Assembly: GCA_003427395.1 (NCBI GenBank)
Contig: BFEA01000057.1
Coordinates: 3,414,363 to 3,478,362, forward strand
From: Chara braunii
Lineage: Eukaryota > Streptophyta > Charophyceae > Charales > Characeae
Direction of reading: 5' to 3'
DNA: 64,000 nt
Shown here: positions 52,409 to 62,005 of the stretch, piece by piece
How positions within the stretch are numbered: the first letter of the stretch is position 1
How the letters are laid out: every line of letters starts with the position of its first letter
Notes under the pieces: generated by a model
Databases searched by the model: none
What the model was told of the DNA's origin: nothing
What the model saw: only the letters and a program-made list of their open reading frames with translations
Program-made: the position numbers and the translations under genes

Positions 52409-53530
52409 ATGGTTCATCTCCTGGCTAACATGATGTCATTCCATGGTGATCTACCCCCAGAACTTATCATGGAACCCAGTGTAAGGGTTGGTGAAGTAAG
52501 GAACCACCAAACCCGTATGACACCTCAAATGATAGAAAAAAAGAAAAGAAAGGAGGTTGAGGAATCACTTATCGACATCCTTGATGATCCTGAACCGGAA
52601 CGTTCACAGGAAAAGAATGAACAGGGGAGAAAGAAAAAATTTATTCTCAAGAGTGATTTGGATGATGGGACTGTGATTTCTGATGTAATTGCTAAGATGC
52701 TGGAAGAAACGGGAGTGACACTGTCTTTCAAAGAAGCAATGACGCTAGCACCAAAATTGAGAAAAGAGTTGAAAAGGTTAATTGAGAAGAAGAAAATGGA
52801 AGTTAATTATTTGGGGTCAGTCTTTCCCAACCAAGTGAATAGATCACTACCAGGTTGCAAGATGAGATTTGCAACCATGGGTTGTGGGCATCTTACAATT
52901 CGCATTAATCAAGTGAAGATTCTAGCACTAGTAGATTCTGGGGCAGAGATGATACTTCTTTCGCGAAGAACGATGGAAGCATGTAATTTATCTATTGACA
53001 GACCTGCACAAAATATACTGAGTAATATTTTAGGAGAGTTGTTCGTGGTAGGATTCATTGATAATTTGCCTATCAAGGTTGGGATGATGACTGTGGAGTT
53101 ACTAGGTTTTGTATTACCGGATCTGGATCATGACTGTATCCTGGGAACTCCATTCTTGCATAGGATAGAGGCGGTCCAATTTTTCAGTCATGAGGGGTCA
53201 GCTTGGATCAGTCTGCAGGATCCCGAGACTGCTCAAGTGCAGACCTTTATGGTCGGTACGAAAAATGACTTCAAGCATCAACTATCTGCTAATTCGATCA
53301 GGAGGGAGGAATCTGCTGAAAGGGTTAGGCGACTAAAGGAGGAAGGAAAACGAGAAGCAAAAGAAGAGATTTCAGTGGGAATCAATCAAGTTTCGAAAAT
53401 GATGAAAGCCCTTGGTAAACTCGAGGATGAGGACAGGCAAATTGAAGCCTTTAAGAAAGCTGTAGAAACTGCTAAGGGAGGAAAGATGGAATTGAGATTT
53501 GCATCGATTCACCCTTTTTTAGGAAAATAG
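52409..53530 (+). CDS. pol: Element F protease region (373 aa)
   Basis: Open for 373 codons. The aspartic protease domain lies at about residues 155-275: MGCGHLTIRINQVKILALVD, active site LVDSGAEMILLS with intact D-S-G, GFIDNLPIKVGM, and HDCILGTPFLHRIEA as the second conserved strand. The preceding 150 residues are charged and partly coiled-coil; the end is a Lys/Glu helix. The domain layout (long charged linker, protease, helix) fits Ty3 polyproteins. Gag upstream and RT downstream are in other frames. Confidence 0.8.
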   Translation: MVHLLANMMSFHGDLPPELIMEPSVRVGEVRNHQTRMTPQMIEKKKRKEVEESLIDILDDPEPERSQEKNEQGRKKKFILKSDLDDGTVISDVIAKMLEETGVTLSFKEAMTLAPKLRKELKRLIEKKKMEVNYLGSVFPNQVNRSLPGCKMRFATMGCGHLTIRINQVKILALVDSGAEMILLSRRTMEACNLSIDRPAQNILSNILGELFVVGFIDNLPIKVGMMTVELLGFVLPDLDHDCILGTPFLHRIEAVQFFSHEGSAWISLQDPETAQVQTFMVGTKNDFKHQLSANSIRREESAERVRRLKEEGKREAKEEISVGINQVSKMMKALGKLEDEDRQIEAFKKAVETAKGGKMELRFASIHPFLGK

Positions 53531-53565
53531 CCATTGGGTCAAAAAGAAAATACAAGCCCAAGGGG

Positions 53566-54690
53566 GTGAAGAAAAACCGATTGGCAGTCTTAATAGAGAA
53601 AGATTATGACGAAGCATTGGAAAAGGAAAGACAAATTGTAAGAGCATTGAGGGAATCAACAAAACTGGAGAATAGAGTCACCAAAGAAAGGTTTGACATA
53701 ATGAAGATAGGCTTAGATCAGTTTATCCTGCCTAAAGAGAAAAAATATATCTTCAAGATGTGTCAGGAATTCTCTGGTGCTTTTTCCTTTAATGATGAAG
53801 AGAGGGCGCGATTGGATGTGGACATGATCAAGATGGTCAAGATTTGGATAGTTGATCACGTTCCATGGAATGATAGACCAAGTATGCCTTGAAGGAAGAG
53901 GCAGAAGTTGTAAAGTACCTTGACAAGAAGATTGCATCTAATGTTGTTGAACCTGCTGATGGACCGTATGCTAATCACTGGTTTTGTTTCTGGAAACCAG
54001 GGGGCGGACTAAGATGGATACAGAATCTTCATAAACTCAATTCTGTGACGGTACGTGTTGCAGGTAGTCTTCCTAATGCTGATCTCCTCGCCAAATCCTT
54101 TGCAGGTCGATATTTATTCTCTAGTCGACCTGTATTCTGGCTATGATCAGTTTCCTATTGATCCCACTAGCTGGCGAATGACTGCTATGCACATGCCAAG
54201 GGGGCTTGTTCAGATGTGTGTGGTACCTCAGGGTTGGACTAACGGAGTGGAAGTGGTTCAAAGGGATATGATCAAAGTCATGCAGGACTTTTGTCCTGAA
54301 ATAACCAGTCCCTACATTGATGATAATCCTGTAAAAGGACCCTTGGTTAGAGATGAGACTTTGGTCGCAGGGGGAGTCAGAAAGTTTGTCTGGGAACATG
54401 CTGAAGGAGTAAAGACGGTCTTAGAAAGACTTCGGAAGTAAAATCTGACTGCTAGTGGGCCAAAGTCCCTTCTCTTCCAACCAGAAGTGATAATCTTGGG
54501 CTTCAGATGCTTCTCCAAGGGTAGGAGCCCAAATCCCAAGAAGATAGACAAGAACTTGAACTGGCCTCTGCCTCTCAAAAGAGTGACAGATGTCAGGAGC
54601 TTCTTGGGAGTCTGTGGATTCTGGAGGATTTTTATTCCTCATTTTGCTTCCCTTGCAGCCTCTGAGAGAGATGGTAAGACAAGGGGCTAA
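53566..54690 (+). pseudogene. pol: Element F reverse transcriptase, frameshifted
   Basis: Entry: KYIFKMCQEFSGAFSFNDEE (about 53750), ANHWFCFWKPGGGLRWIQNL (about 53970). Catalytic part: IYSLVDLYSGYDQFPID (first Asp, about 54115-54165), MPRGLVQMCVVPQGWTNGVE (motif B, about 54195-54250), SPYIDDNPVKGP with intact YIDD (about 54310-54340). Then FVWEHAEGVKTVLERLRK, FQPEVIILGFRC and VRSFLGVCGFWRIFIPHFAS. At least three frame changes occur (about 53890, 54110, 54440). The VDLYSGYDQ..PQGWTNG..YIDDxPxKGP wording is the one I associate with basidiomycete-type Ty3 elements rather than plant chromoviruses. Confidence 0.85.
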
Positions 54691-55555
54691 CTTAGCATGG
54701 AATGATAAAAGACAAGCCGCAACAGAAACGTTGCAAGAAAAACTAAGAGGTGGTGGTGTAGTGCTGGGAGTACCATATTATCATGATGAGGAGAGAAGAC
54801 CTTTCATCATTGAGGCGGATGGAGGGTCAGTTGCTCTGGGTGGAGTACTTATTCAGAAAGATGAAAATGGGAGAGAAAGACCTCTAAGATTTGAAAGCAG
54901 AACTCTCAATTCTACTGAAAGAGGCTACACCCAATTCAGGAAAGAGTTACTGTCTATCATACATAGCCTCAGGTGCTTCAGGCATTACGTTTTAGGAACG
55001 AGGTTCATCCTGAGGACTTATGCATCTGCTGTGATAGGTGTCATTAAAAAGCACCAACAGGTAGATCCAACAGTCAGCAGGTGGATCGCTTTCATCTGGA
55101 CATATGATTTCAAACTGGAAAAGATCCCCACTAAGAAAAACAGAGCGGATGGCTTAAGCCGGATCGAGTGGCGAGAGAAAGAAGAAGAAAATGTGAAAGG
55201 AACGATTGAAGAATCAACCTATGTTGATAATTTCCTTAATGAGAAAGATGATGAGGACTACGAGGTGCCATGCTCTTACAAGTGGAGTCCATGGCCAGAA
55301 GAAAGAGACAGCTGGGGAGAGATCCCTAGTGCGTATATTTATGAATCGGTTCTTGGGAAAGAAGAGGAAGATGAACCAAATGATTGGTATGCTAAAGTCA
55401 ATGCTGCAGCAGTGGCTGCTCATGAGGTTGGGGAAAGTTCAAGTTCAAAGGAAGAAGAAGAGAGTGAAAAGAAGGAAGAAAAGATATTTTGCTTCTTGAA
55501 GAATATGATGAAAATTATCAAGAGATTGGCAGAAAGATGGAAAGGGAGCGGCTAA
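54590..55555 (+). CDS. pol: Element F RNase H region (321 aa)
   Basis: The first 35 residues are out of frame with RT's end; the real domain starts at about 54660. RNase H features: LGVPYYHDEERRPFIIEADG (first Asp), GSVALGGVLIQKDENGRERP, STERGYTQFRKELLSIIHSL, FRHYVLGTRFILRTYASAVI, VSRWIAFIWTYDFKLEKIPT, RADGLSRIEW. A long acidic tail (residues about 200-320) with Ser/Glu/Lys runs follows before integrase. The ORF overlaps the integrase ORF by 67 bp in a different frame. Confidence 0.8.
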   Translation: MSGASWESVDSGGFLFLILLPLQPLREMVRQGANLAWNDKRQAATETLQEKLRGGGVVLGVPYYHDEERRPFIIEADGGSVALGGVLIQKDENGRERPLRFESRTLNSTERGYTQFRKELLSIIHSLRCFRHYVLGTRFILRTYASAVIGVIKKHQQVDPTVSRWIAFIWTYDFKLEKIPTKKNRADGLSRIEWREKEEENVKGTIEESTYVDNFLNEKDDEDYEVPCSYKWSPWPEERDSWGEIPSAYIYESVLGKEEEDEPNDWYAKVNAAAVAAHEVGESSSSKEEEESEKKEEKIFCFLKNMMKIIKRLAERWKGSG

Positions 55556-56619
55556 AAGAATATTATTGTAAAGATTCAAGGAAGAAATTCAGACTAAAAA
55601 GAGGACATCTCTTTGTGGATGGTAAGGGAGGCCTACCTCTACTAAGAGTGGTCTGTGGTAAAGACAGGCAGTTAGAGATAATCGCTGCTCTACATGAGGG
55701 GGTTGCCAGTGGCCACAGAGCTGCTGAAGCTACCTACTCCAAGACTGTCAAACTCTACTTCTGGCCTGGCATGAGAGACATGATTTTCAGATACTGTAAA
55801 TCATGTGTCTTATGTCAGAAAAGGTTTACCACAAGGATGATTGAGTCCTTATTCCCTACAATCCTGGTAGAGCCAGGTAGTAGAGTTCATCTGGATCTCA
55901 TCACTATGCCTCCAGGCAAGGGTGGGATGAGATACATACTAAACATGAGAGATAATTTCTCTGGATACGTTGAGGCAAAAACTTTGAAAAGGAAGACAGC
56001 CGAGCAAGTGGCTGATTGGATAGAGGAAGTCTATCTCAGGTATCCTTTTATCAGAGAATTTGTCTCAGACAGAGGATCAGAATTCAGAAATGAGGTTGTC
56101 AGAAAAATTACACTCAGATTGGGTGTCAGAATTCGGTATGTGACTACTTACCATCCTCAGGCGAATGCACCTGTTGAAAGAGGCCACAGAACTCTGAAAG
56201 ATTCATTGGCCAAGTGGTGTGAAGGGAAACTCAGTAACTGGCCAAAGGTGTTAAGAGTTGTTGTATATGCTGATAATATCACAGTCAAGAGAACTACTGG
56301 TTATGCACTTTTTACTCTGTGGTACAACCGATATGCTACATTACCTATTGAGAGTATTGTTAAGACATGGTCAAGTCAGGAAAGTGACAGGGATTATTCT
56401 ATTTCAGAACTCCTTCAGATCAGAATGAGGCAGATATCTGAAGTTGATCAGGTAGTGATGGATGCAGCAGAGAGAATGGCATCCAACAGGCTATCGGATC
56501 AAGAAAGATGGAACAAGAAAAGGTATGTAAGAAAAAATAAATTGAAGATTGGAGTTGTTGTTCTTCTGTTTGACAGTTCTCTTGAGACACAATGGACTAA
56601 AAGATTGGAGCCCAGATGA
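55489..56619 (+). CDS. pol: Element F integrase (376 aa)
   Basis: The longest intact integrase in the window. Zinc-binding domain: HEGVASGHRAAEATYSKTV then WPGMRDMIFRYCKSCVLCQK (H, H, C, C; about residues 68-115). Catalytic core: RVHLDLITMPPGKGG (first Asp, about residue 136), FIREFVSDRGSEFRNEV (second Asp), YHPQANAPVERGHRTLKDSL (Glu). After the core are ADNITVKRTTGYALFTLWYN and a C-terminal helix; I see no chromodomain. The next ORF (56549-56752) carries a short tail in another frame. All three catalytic residues are present. Confidence 0.85.
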   Translation: MLLEEYDENYQEIGRKMERERLKEYYCKDSRKKFRLKRGHLFVDGKGGLPLLRVVCGKDRQLEIIAALHEGVASGHRAAEATYSKTVKLYFWPGMRDMIFRYCKSCVLCQKRFTTRMIESLFPTILVEPGSRVHLDLITMPPGKGGMRYILNMRDNFSGYVEAKTLKRKTAEQVADWIEEVYLRYPFIREFVSDRGSEFRNEVVRKITLRLGVRIRYVTTYHPQANAPVERGHRTLKDSLAKWCEGKLSNWPKVLRVVVYADNITVKRTTGYALFTLWYNRYATLPIESIVKTWSSQESDRDYSISELLQIRMRQISEVDQVVMDAAERMASNRLSDQERWNKKRYVRKNKLKIGVVVLLFDSSLETQWTKRLEPR

Positions 56620-56759
56620 CTTGGTCCTTACAGAATTACAAGAGAGGCAGAAGGCAAGGTTTATGAGATCTCAGAAATTGATGGATCCAGGGTTCATGAT
56701 ATGGTATCCGGGTCAAGACTCCGTAAGTTCATCTTCAGAGACCCTGACTTGATCCTTAT

Positions 56760-57084
56760 AGTGACTCCAAAGAGAGGAAAGAGAAGTCAACCATCCGAGT
56801 AAGAGAACGGTCATAGAGGACTGAGAAAGAGTACAGTAAGACACTGAGACAGTGAGGCTCAGTTATCGGCAGACAATAATCATTCTTGCATAGTCGATTC
56901 AGCATTTCAACTTCAGTATTTCAGTTTCAATACTTCAGTTGCATCATCTCAGTTTCGATATTCTAGTTTTCGGCAAGTCAATTCATTATCTATTTCAGCA
57001 AGCAACTAAGTTAATGAGACTATATCTTTGATGCATCGCTGCAGTCGTTCCATGAGTGTCAAATCCTGAGAGTGGGGAGTGACT
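56760..57084. other. 3' non-coding region of element F
   Basis: Purine-rich text (ccaaagagaggaaagagaag at 56765) could contain the polypurine tract. Then come ttcag-type repeats (56895-57000). No LTR start could be fixed because nothing here matches the sequence before the primer site at 48214. Confidence 0.35.
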
Positions 57085-57202
57085 GTGAGTACAGTTCTGG
57101 GAGCATTGACACAGTGTCAAGATCTGAGAAAACTCATGGTTGTGTGAGTACAGTTCTGGGAGCATTGACACAGTGTCAAGATCTGAGAAAACTCATGGTT
57201 GT
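57085..57202. repeat. 59-bp exact tandem duplication
   Basis: 57085-57143 and 57144-57202 are identical (gtgagtacagttctggg.. ..catggttgt). No N lies between them. Confidence 0.9.
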
Positions 57203-57483
57203 GGCACATCAAATGATATGAGCAGTATTATTCTTATTACAAAAAAAAAGCATGATGGACATAAAGAAGTCCAGTCTTGTCTGAATGAAAGTTATCAGCA
57301 AAAGAATTTCGTGTCTCTGACTAAGCTGTCCATTCAAGAGACTCAGATGAAGGCAGGCATAAAGAAGGTTCAACTTTACTTGACTAAGAGTGGTCAGTAG
57401 AGGAACTTTGTGCTTCTTGGCCAAGGGCCTGTCTTCACTTAGATGAGGGAAGGGACCTCTCTGAGATCAGTATTTCAGTATTT

Positions 57484-58290
57484 CCTTGAGACTGACGGGA
57501 CGTCTCTTGGAAAAGAAATCCCAGTTGAGGGAAGGGACCTCTCTGGGGCTAGCACTAAGTTCTTTGCTTGAGGCCGAAGGGAGGTCCTTTGCGAACTCAT
57601 AGTGTTGGCTAGCGTGTTATTATTCGGTGCCGCTTGAGACTGAAGGGACGTCTCTTGAGAAATTGTTTATCCTGTTATGGGGCGTGGGCAGTCTGCTTGT
57701 GGGTTATAATATGCTTGCCTGGTTGTCTGTGCCTGGGGTTTTCTTCTCTAACCTAAGGATGCGTTGATTGTCGGGGCCAGCTAGAGCCTTACCGCAGTAG
57801 GTTGCAATCTGGTGGGGTCAGCAGGTCCCCGACGCGAGTGTCGAATTCCGTAGTCAGCTGAGGCTAAGACTCCGGGAGTCTGGCCTATGAGGCTGAAAGG
57901 GGTCAGCTGGAACCCTACCGCAGTCAGAGGATGCAATCTAGTGAGGTTAGTTAGAGCCTGGAACTGTGGTTAGACCGGGTTCGACGTTCAAAAATCTGGG
58001 CGGGGTAGCCAGCGCCCTTGGCCAAAAACTGGTAGGTAAGCCGGTCCCTGACCGCAGTGGTCAAATCCGGATTCGGGACAGTCAGATTGACGGGACGTCT
58101 ACTATCATAGGGTGACCAGACCCGCTATAGTCTGGGTGTCTTGGCGAGAGTGCCAAAGGCTACTCGAGTAGTGGGTATGATTGGTCCTGACCTGGAGGCA
58201 GGTCAAAGGGGCTGTTAAGACAGATGGTCTGACTAGTCCTGGCCTGAGGCGGGCCGAATGAGGTGTGTCAGACTGACGGGACGTCTGGCA
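57484..58290. repeat. Dispersed actgacgggacgtct motif, five copies
   Basis: Copies at about 57491, 57566 (weaker), 57639, 58085 and 58270. Around them are longer duplicated phrases: gagggaagggacctctctg at about 57443 and 57527, and (g)gggtcagctagagcc..accgcagt..gcaatct at about 57770 and 57900. No coding frame. Confidence 0.65.
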
Positions 58291-58533
58291 TTCCTGGCCA
58301 GTAGTGAGCCGAAACCAAGGCAATCAATAAATCCTGGGTACGAAGAGTTGTTATGTATTAATTATTCATTATTATATATTATTTTATTTATGGGTTTTAT
58401 TTTAATTTGTTGATGCTTAACTGCTGGTTGTCAGAGGGTCTGCTTGCTGGGGCATGGTTGTTGTCTGTGGGGCTTGCTGGTTTTGCAGTTATACAAATAC
58501 TTATCTGAAGTTCCCAGACCAAGAAAAAGAAAA

Positions 58534-58696
58534 AGGGTTTGGTATCTCCTCCCTTTTCTCTGAGAAGTTGAGGAGACGGTGAGACGCCTCATTCAGGCCA
58601 GAGAAAGAAAACAAGGGTTTGGTATCTCCATCAAGTGAGGAACTGAGAAGATGTCCCTCATACCAGAGAACGGAAAAGAGGGTTTGGTATACCCTA
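58534..58696. repeat. agggtttggtatctcc motif, three copies
   Basis: Copies at 58534, 58614 and 58678, each preceded by an A/G-rich run (aaagaaaa). Spacing about 80 and 64 bases. Confidence 0.7.
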
Positions 58697-58952
58697 CTCC
58701 CAGCATAGCAGATAGAGTGAGTACCCTCGTTACTGGGGTCATCCTTGGCATAAATGCCTGATCAAGAGCTGATGTAACCTCCATGTAAAAAGCCAACGGT
58801 TGAACAAGTCAAGGATTCAGACAAAATCCTTCTTAAAATTTTATTTGGTGGCCGACAAGCGGCCTGGTTCACGAGGAACCTGCATCCCTGGCCTTAAAGA
58901 AGCCAAACTCTCAGGCCTGGGACGCTATGGAATGGAAAGTGAACTGGAAATT

Positions 58953-59399
58953 TTATGAGCCGAAATCAGACTCAGAAAGCAGAGAAGAAGTCGCGCTTAT
59001 ATAGGACATAAAAGACAACCATGAGTTCAAGCTGGAAAAGAAAGAGAAGGAAGAAGATGCTGGATAGAGGAAGGTGGAGAAAGGCACCATGGCTTTGCTT
59101 ACGGTTGGGGTGGAAGGAGCCCTAGGGATGTAAGGAGGTGAAGAAGCGCTGGGGGTACTGTAGCGCGCATCGAACCTCTTGCGAAGGAACTCCATCCTGT
59201 CAGGAGACGGAGTTCTCTCGTGCCACCCTCCTAACGGGTAGCGGGGATGTGGCCTTAAGCGGCCATAGCCTCGTGGCTCCTCTTCTTCCTCCTCCTCTGA
59301 GCTATAATCTCGTCGTGCCCTAGCTGGCGGTTCTTCTTTTGCTTTCCCTCCTCTTCCTCCCCTACCTCTACCCTGTCCACGGCGTGCCTCAGGCATGAT
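58953..59399 (-). CDS. RG- and Glu-rich protein fragment (148 aa)
   Basis: From the internal Met at 59399: MPEARRGQGRGRGGRGGKAK, an acidic run of seven Glu, RLRPHPRYPLGGWHERTPSP, then MEFLRKRFDARYSTP and a Ser/Pro-rich end. RG boxes and a D/E run are usual in the N-termini of retrotransposon gag or ORF1 proteins, and the Penelope-like ORF1 starts in a similar way. The hydrophobic Phe/Ser-rich end looks non-coding, so the real exon probably stops near 59100. No family assigned. Confidence 0.35.
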   Translation of the reverse strand: MMPEARRGQGRGRGGRGGKAKEEPPARARRDYSSEEEEEEEPRGYGRLRPHPRYPLGGWHERTPSPDRMEFLRKRFDARYSTPSASSPPYIPRAPSTPTVSKAMVPFSTFLYPASSSFSFFSSLNSWLSFMSYISATSSLLSESDFGS

Positions 59400-59968
59400 G
59401 TAAAGCGAAGCAGCTGTTAAGCAAAGGATAAAAGACAGAGGATCTATCTCCAAGGGCTATGACTGAGAATACTATATGAGTGAGATTTATAAAGGCAAGA
59501 CTATAAATGCATCGGCTATGAAGAATTATGGTACACTACATATGAGAGGAGAAGAGCGCTAAGAGGAGAGGTAGGTATTGAGTGAGAAGGTAGCTGTTGA
59601 GCGAGGAAGAAAACTCTGAGAAAGAAAGGTTAACGTAGAGAGAGAAGGTTGGCATAAGAAAGCTAGCACTGAGGCGCAAAGAGAGAAGGCTAGATTGCAA
59701 AATGAGAACGAGCGCTGGAGGAGAGTGCGACCGTAAAAAGGACGACGAGAGCAGAAAAAGAAAACAAACGCTATGAGAGAAGCCTAGCGCAGAGAGATGG
59801 TTGGGGCAAAGAGGAAAGGTGAGCGAATTGCACAAGAGTGTGGCGCGGACGTCAACGCAAGCCACATCGGAAGCGGATGAGAACATTGACGATTGTGGCT
59901 GTTTTAAATACCGGATCGCGTCGCAAAACTTTGACCCAGCGGGGACGCTGGGTGGGGGTTTGGTATTA

Positions 59969-60757
59969 TGTCGGAGGGCGCGGTGTCCGGGCCCTCCTCC
60001 GTGTGCCAAGTCCCTACTTGGTACCTGGGCTATACCATGATGTGGACTGGACCTGCTCGGCGTTTGCCTCAGCAAAAGGGTGCGCCGCAGGACTTCCATT
60101 GGTCCACGCAGGCTCGACGCCCTGCTGTACAGAAGAGCACAACCGGTCTGTGACCATGGTAGCTGCCAGGTTCGCCCTGGGACGCTGAGGTGAGAAGACT
60201 GGTGTTGTCTTTTCTGCTGCGCGCCGATCGCGCCCTAGGCAGGTTATGGGTCAGGTGCATGATACTGACAGCAATCAAGAAGATAGAAAGCTAAACAAAA
60301 AAAAGCAACAAGAAAAGAAAAATAGAAAATCAGAGGTCTGATTAATGTGGTTGGACTACTAGCTTTAGTTCGGGGGAAATCTGATGGCCTCTGAACCCCA
60401 GTTATCGTTGCGTCTAACTTTTTTTGTTATTTTTTTTAACTATTTATTGTTATCATTATCTCCTTTTTGCCTTCCTTGACTGGCCTGTCGTTTCGTGGGA
60501 AGGCCGACAGGACTGGGCTTCGAACTCGAGCGGTGGTATTGTAGTCTAGACGGGCTCAACTCTTCAAATATCACGTGTACCGGGTTTGCGCGTCTAGTTT
60601 CCGCTCGGTAGGACCCCAACAGTTGTAGGGGAAGTGTGAAAAGAAAGAAAGAGAGGTAAGGATGAAAATCGGGTTTGGGCTTGTGCGTGGACTTGCATCG
60701 CTATTCAGGCGACGCTGTGGCGCGAAGGAAATTTGAAGCGCCACCTTTTCTTTCCGC

Positions 60758-60815
<58 letters not shown>

Positions 60816-61825
60816 AATTAGTTCCCCCATTTCCAGTTTTTCGCCCATCGATTTGTCACTTCATGGGGAAGGCCGCCGATTCGGGTCTTCAGACCGCAAC
60901 TGCGGTCCTATGGTTTGAGCCTTACCGGCCTCTCGTAAGTTGCCTGAGCCAGACCTGTTAGCCTGAATCGCATGGACCTCGATGGCTAGGTTAAGAGGCA
61001 GATACAGTGAGGGCTAAAAGGAGAAAAGTAGGAAAATGAGGAAAAAGAAAGGGAAAAAGGGCAAAGGCTGAAAATTGGGTTTTCAGACTCATGTGTGAAC
61101 GCGGGTCGCGGTTCGGGCGAGGTTGCTGCGCAGAGAGATTCTGGAACGCTNCCCTTTATTTCCTTTTCTTTTCCCTGCGATTATTATTATTATTATTTTA
61201 TTATTATTGTTTTGATTACTATTTCTGTTATTTTTGCTTAGATTTTCTATTTTCGAATTTGGCNTNTNGACCTGTCCTTTCGNGGGAGGCCAATGATTNG
61301 ATTTACGAGCCAGCGACCCATGGCCAAAGTAGGCATGCCTTGCATATAATCAGCGGGTGAGCTCCGAACTGANGCCGTGTGGTTAGGCTCCAAAAGAAGG
61401 GGAGGGCGACCCGCGGCCGCATTGGTAGGAGGCTTATCACCCCTCAGNAGGGTCATAAGCCCCCTNCTTGCCATCGGACACGGGTACCCGATANAGGTAG
61501 GNTGATGATACGATTTGAAGAGGGTTGGAGATCCGNCGGTATCCCGTTATGGGACCACTGCACATTGGCACTAACGGCAGACGCAGGGTCTCCATTATTT
61601 TTATAAGCGAAAGCGGTCCCCCGTTTTTCTTTTACAGGGGCACAGAGAAGTGTGTTTGCTGTCTTTAGTCGGTAAGATCTATTGATGGAACAGGCCTCCG
61701 TTCTCGGTCGCCTGGGTTGGCCAGCGTTCTCGCGTGCTGGAGAGCAGGGCGGCGAGGTGAGAGATCGGTCGGCCTATCGTGCATGCGTGCGTCGAGTATT
61801 GGCACTGACTATTCCTAGTAGGTAG
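59969..61825 (+). repeat. 1.86-kb repeat, copy 2
   Basis: Partner of 40036-41892, beginning TGTCGGAGGGCGCGG. Most differences are in the first 300 bases (for example ccatgatatgg/ccatgatgtgg); the last 1.4 kb is almost identical, including the (TTA)n length and all N positions. Right of 61825 the sequences diverge (taggtttttttt here, aagtagttgtgg in copy 1). Confidence 0.9.
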
Positions 61826-61934
61826 GTTTTTTTTAATTTTTATTAATTATTATTCCTATTTTTTAATTTTCTTTTTATTTCGTCCCATTTTGGGACGTGG
61901 TCCGGTTCTGGTTTGTGGACCGACCGTGGAACCC

Positions 61935-62005
61935 AAGAGCTTAGCTCGGTGGGTACACCATTGAACTTTTGAAATACAGACCCGTGTTTGAATCCAGGTA
62001 ATGGA
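61935..62005 (+). repeat. tRNA-like (SINE-type) segment
   Basis: TAGCTCGGTGG is a near-perfect pol III A box and GTTTGAATCC a good B box, with ordinary tRNA spacing, in a frame running gcttagctcggtgggtacacc..cccgtgtttgaatcc. The anticodon stem does not pair, so this is tRNA-derived rather than a tRNA gene. The text between the boxes resembles that at 18.86 kb. Confidence 0.45.

Noticed and set aside
40036-61825. The two 1.86-kb repeats as LTRs of a single 22-kb retrotransposon
   Set aside because: They start TGTNGG and enclose element F, but the shared part does not end in CA, no target duplication or primer site adjoins copy 1, and F has its own primer site at 48214.
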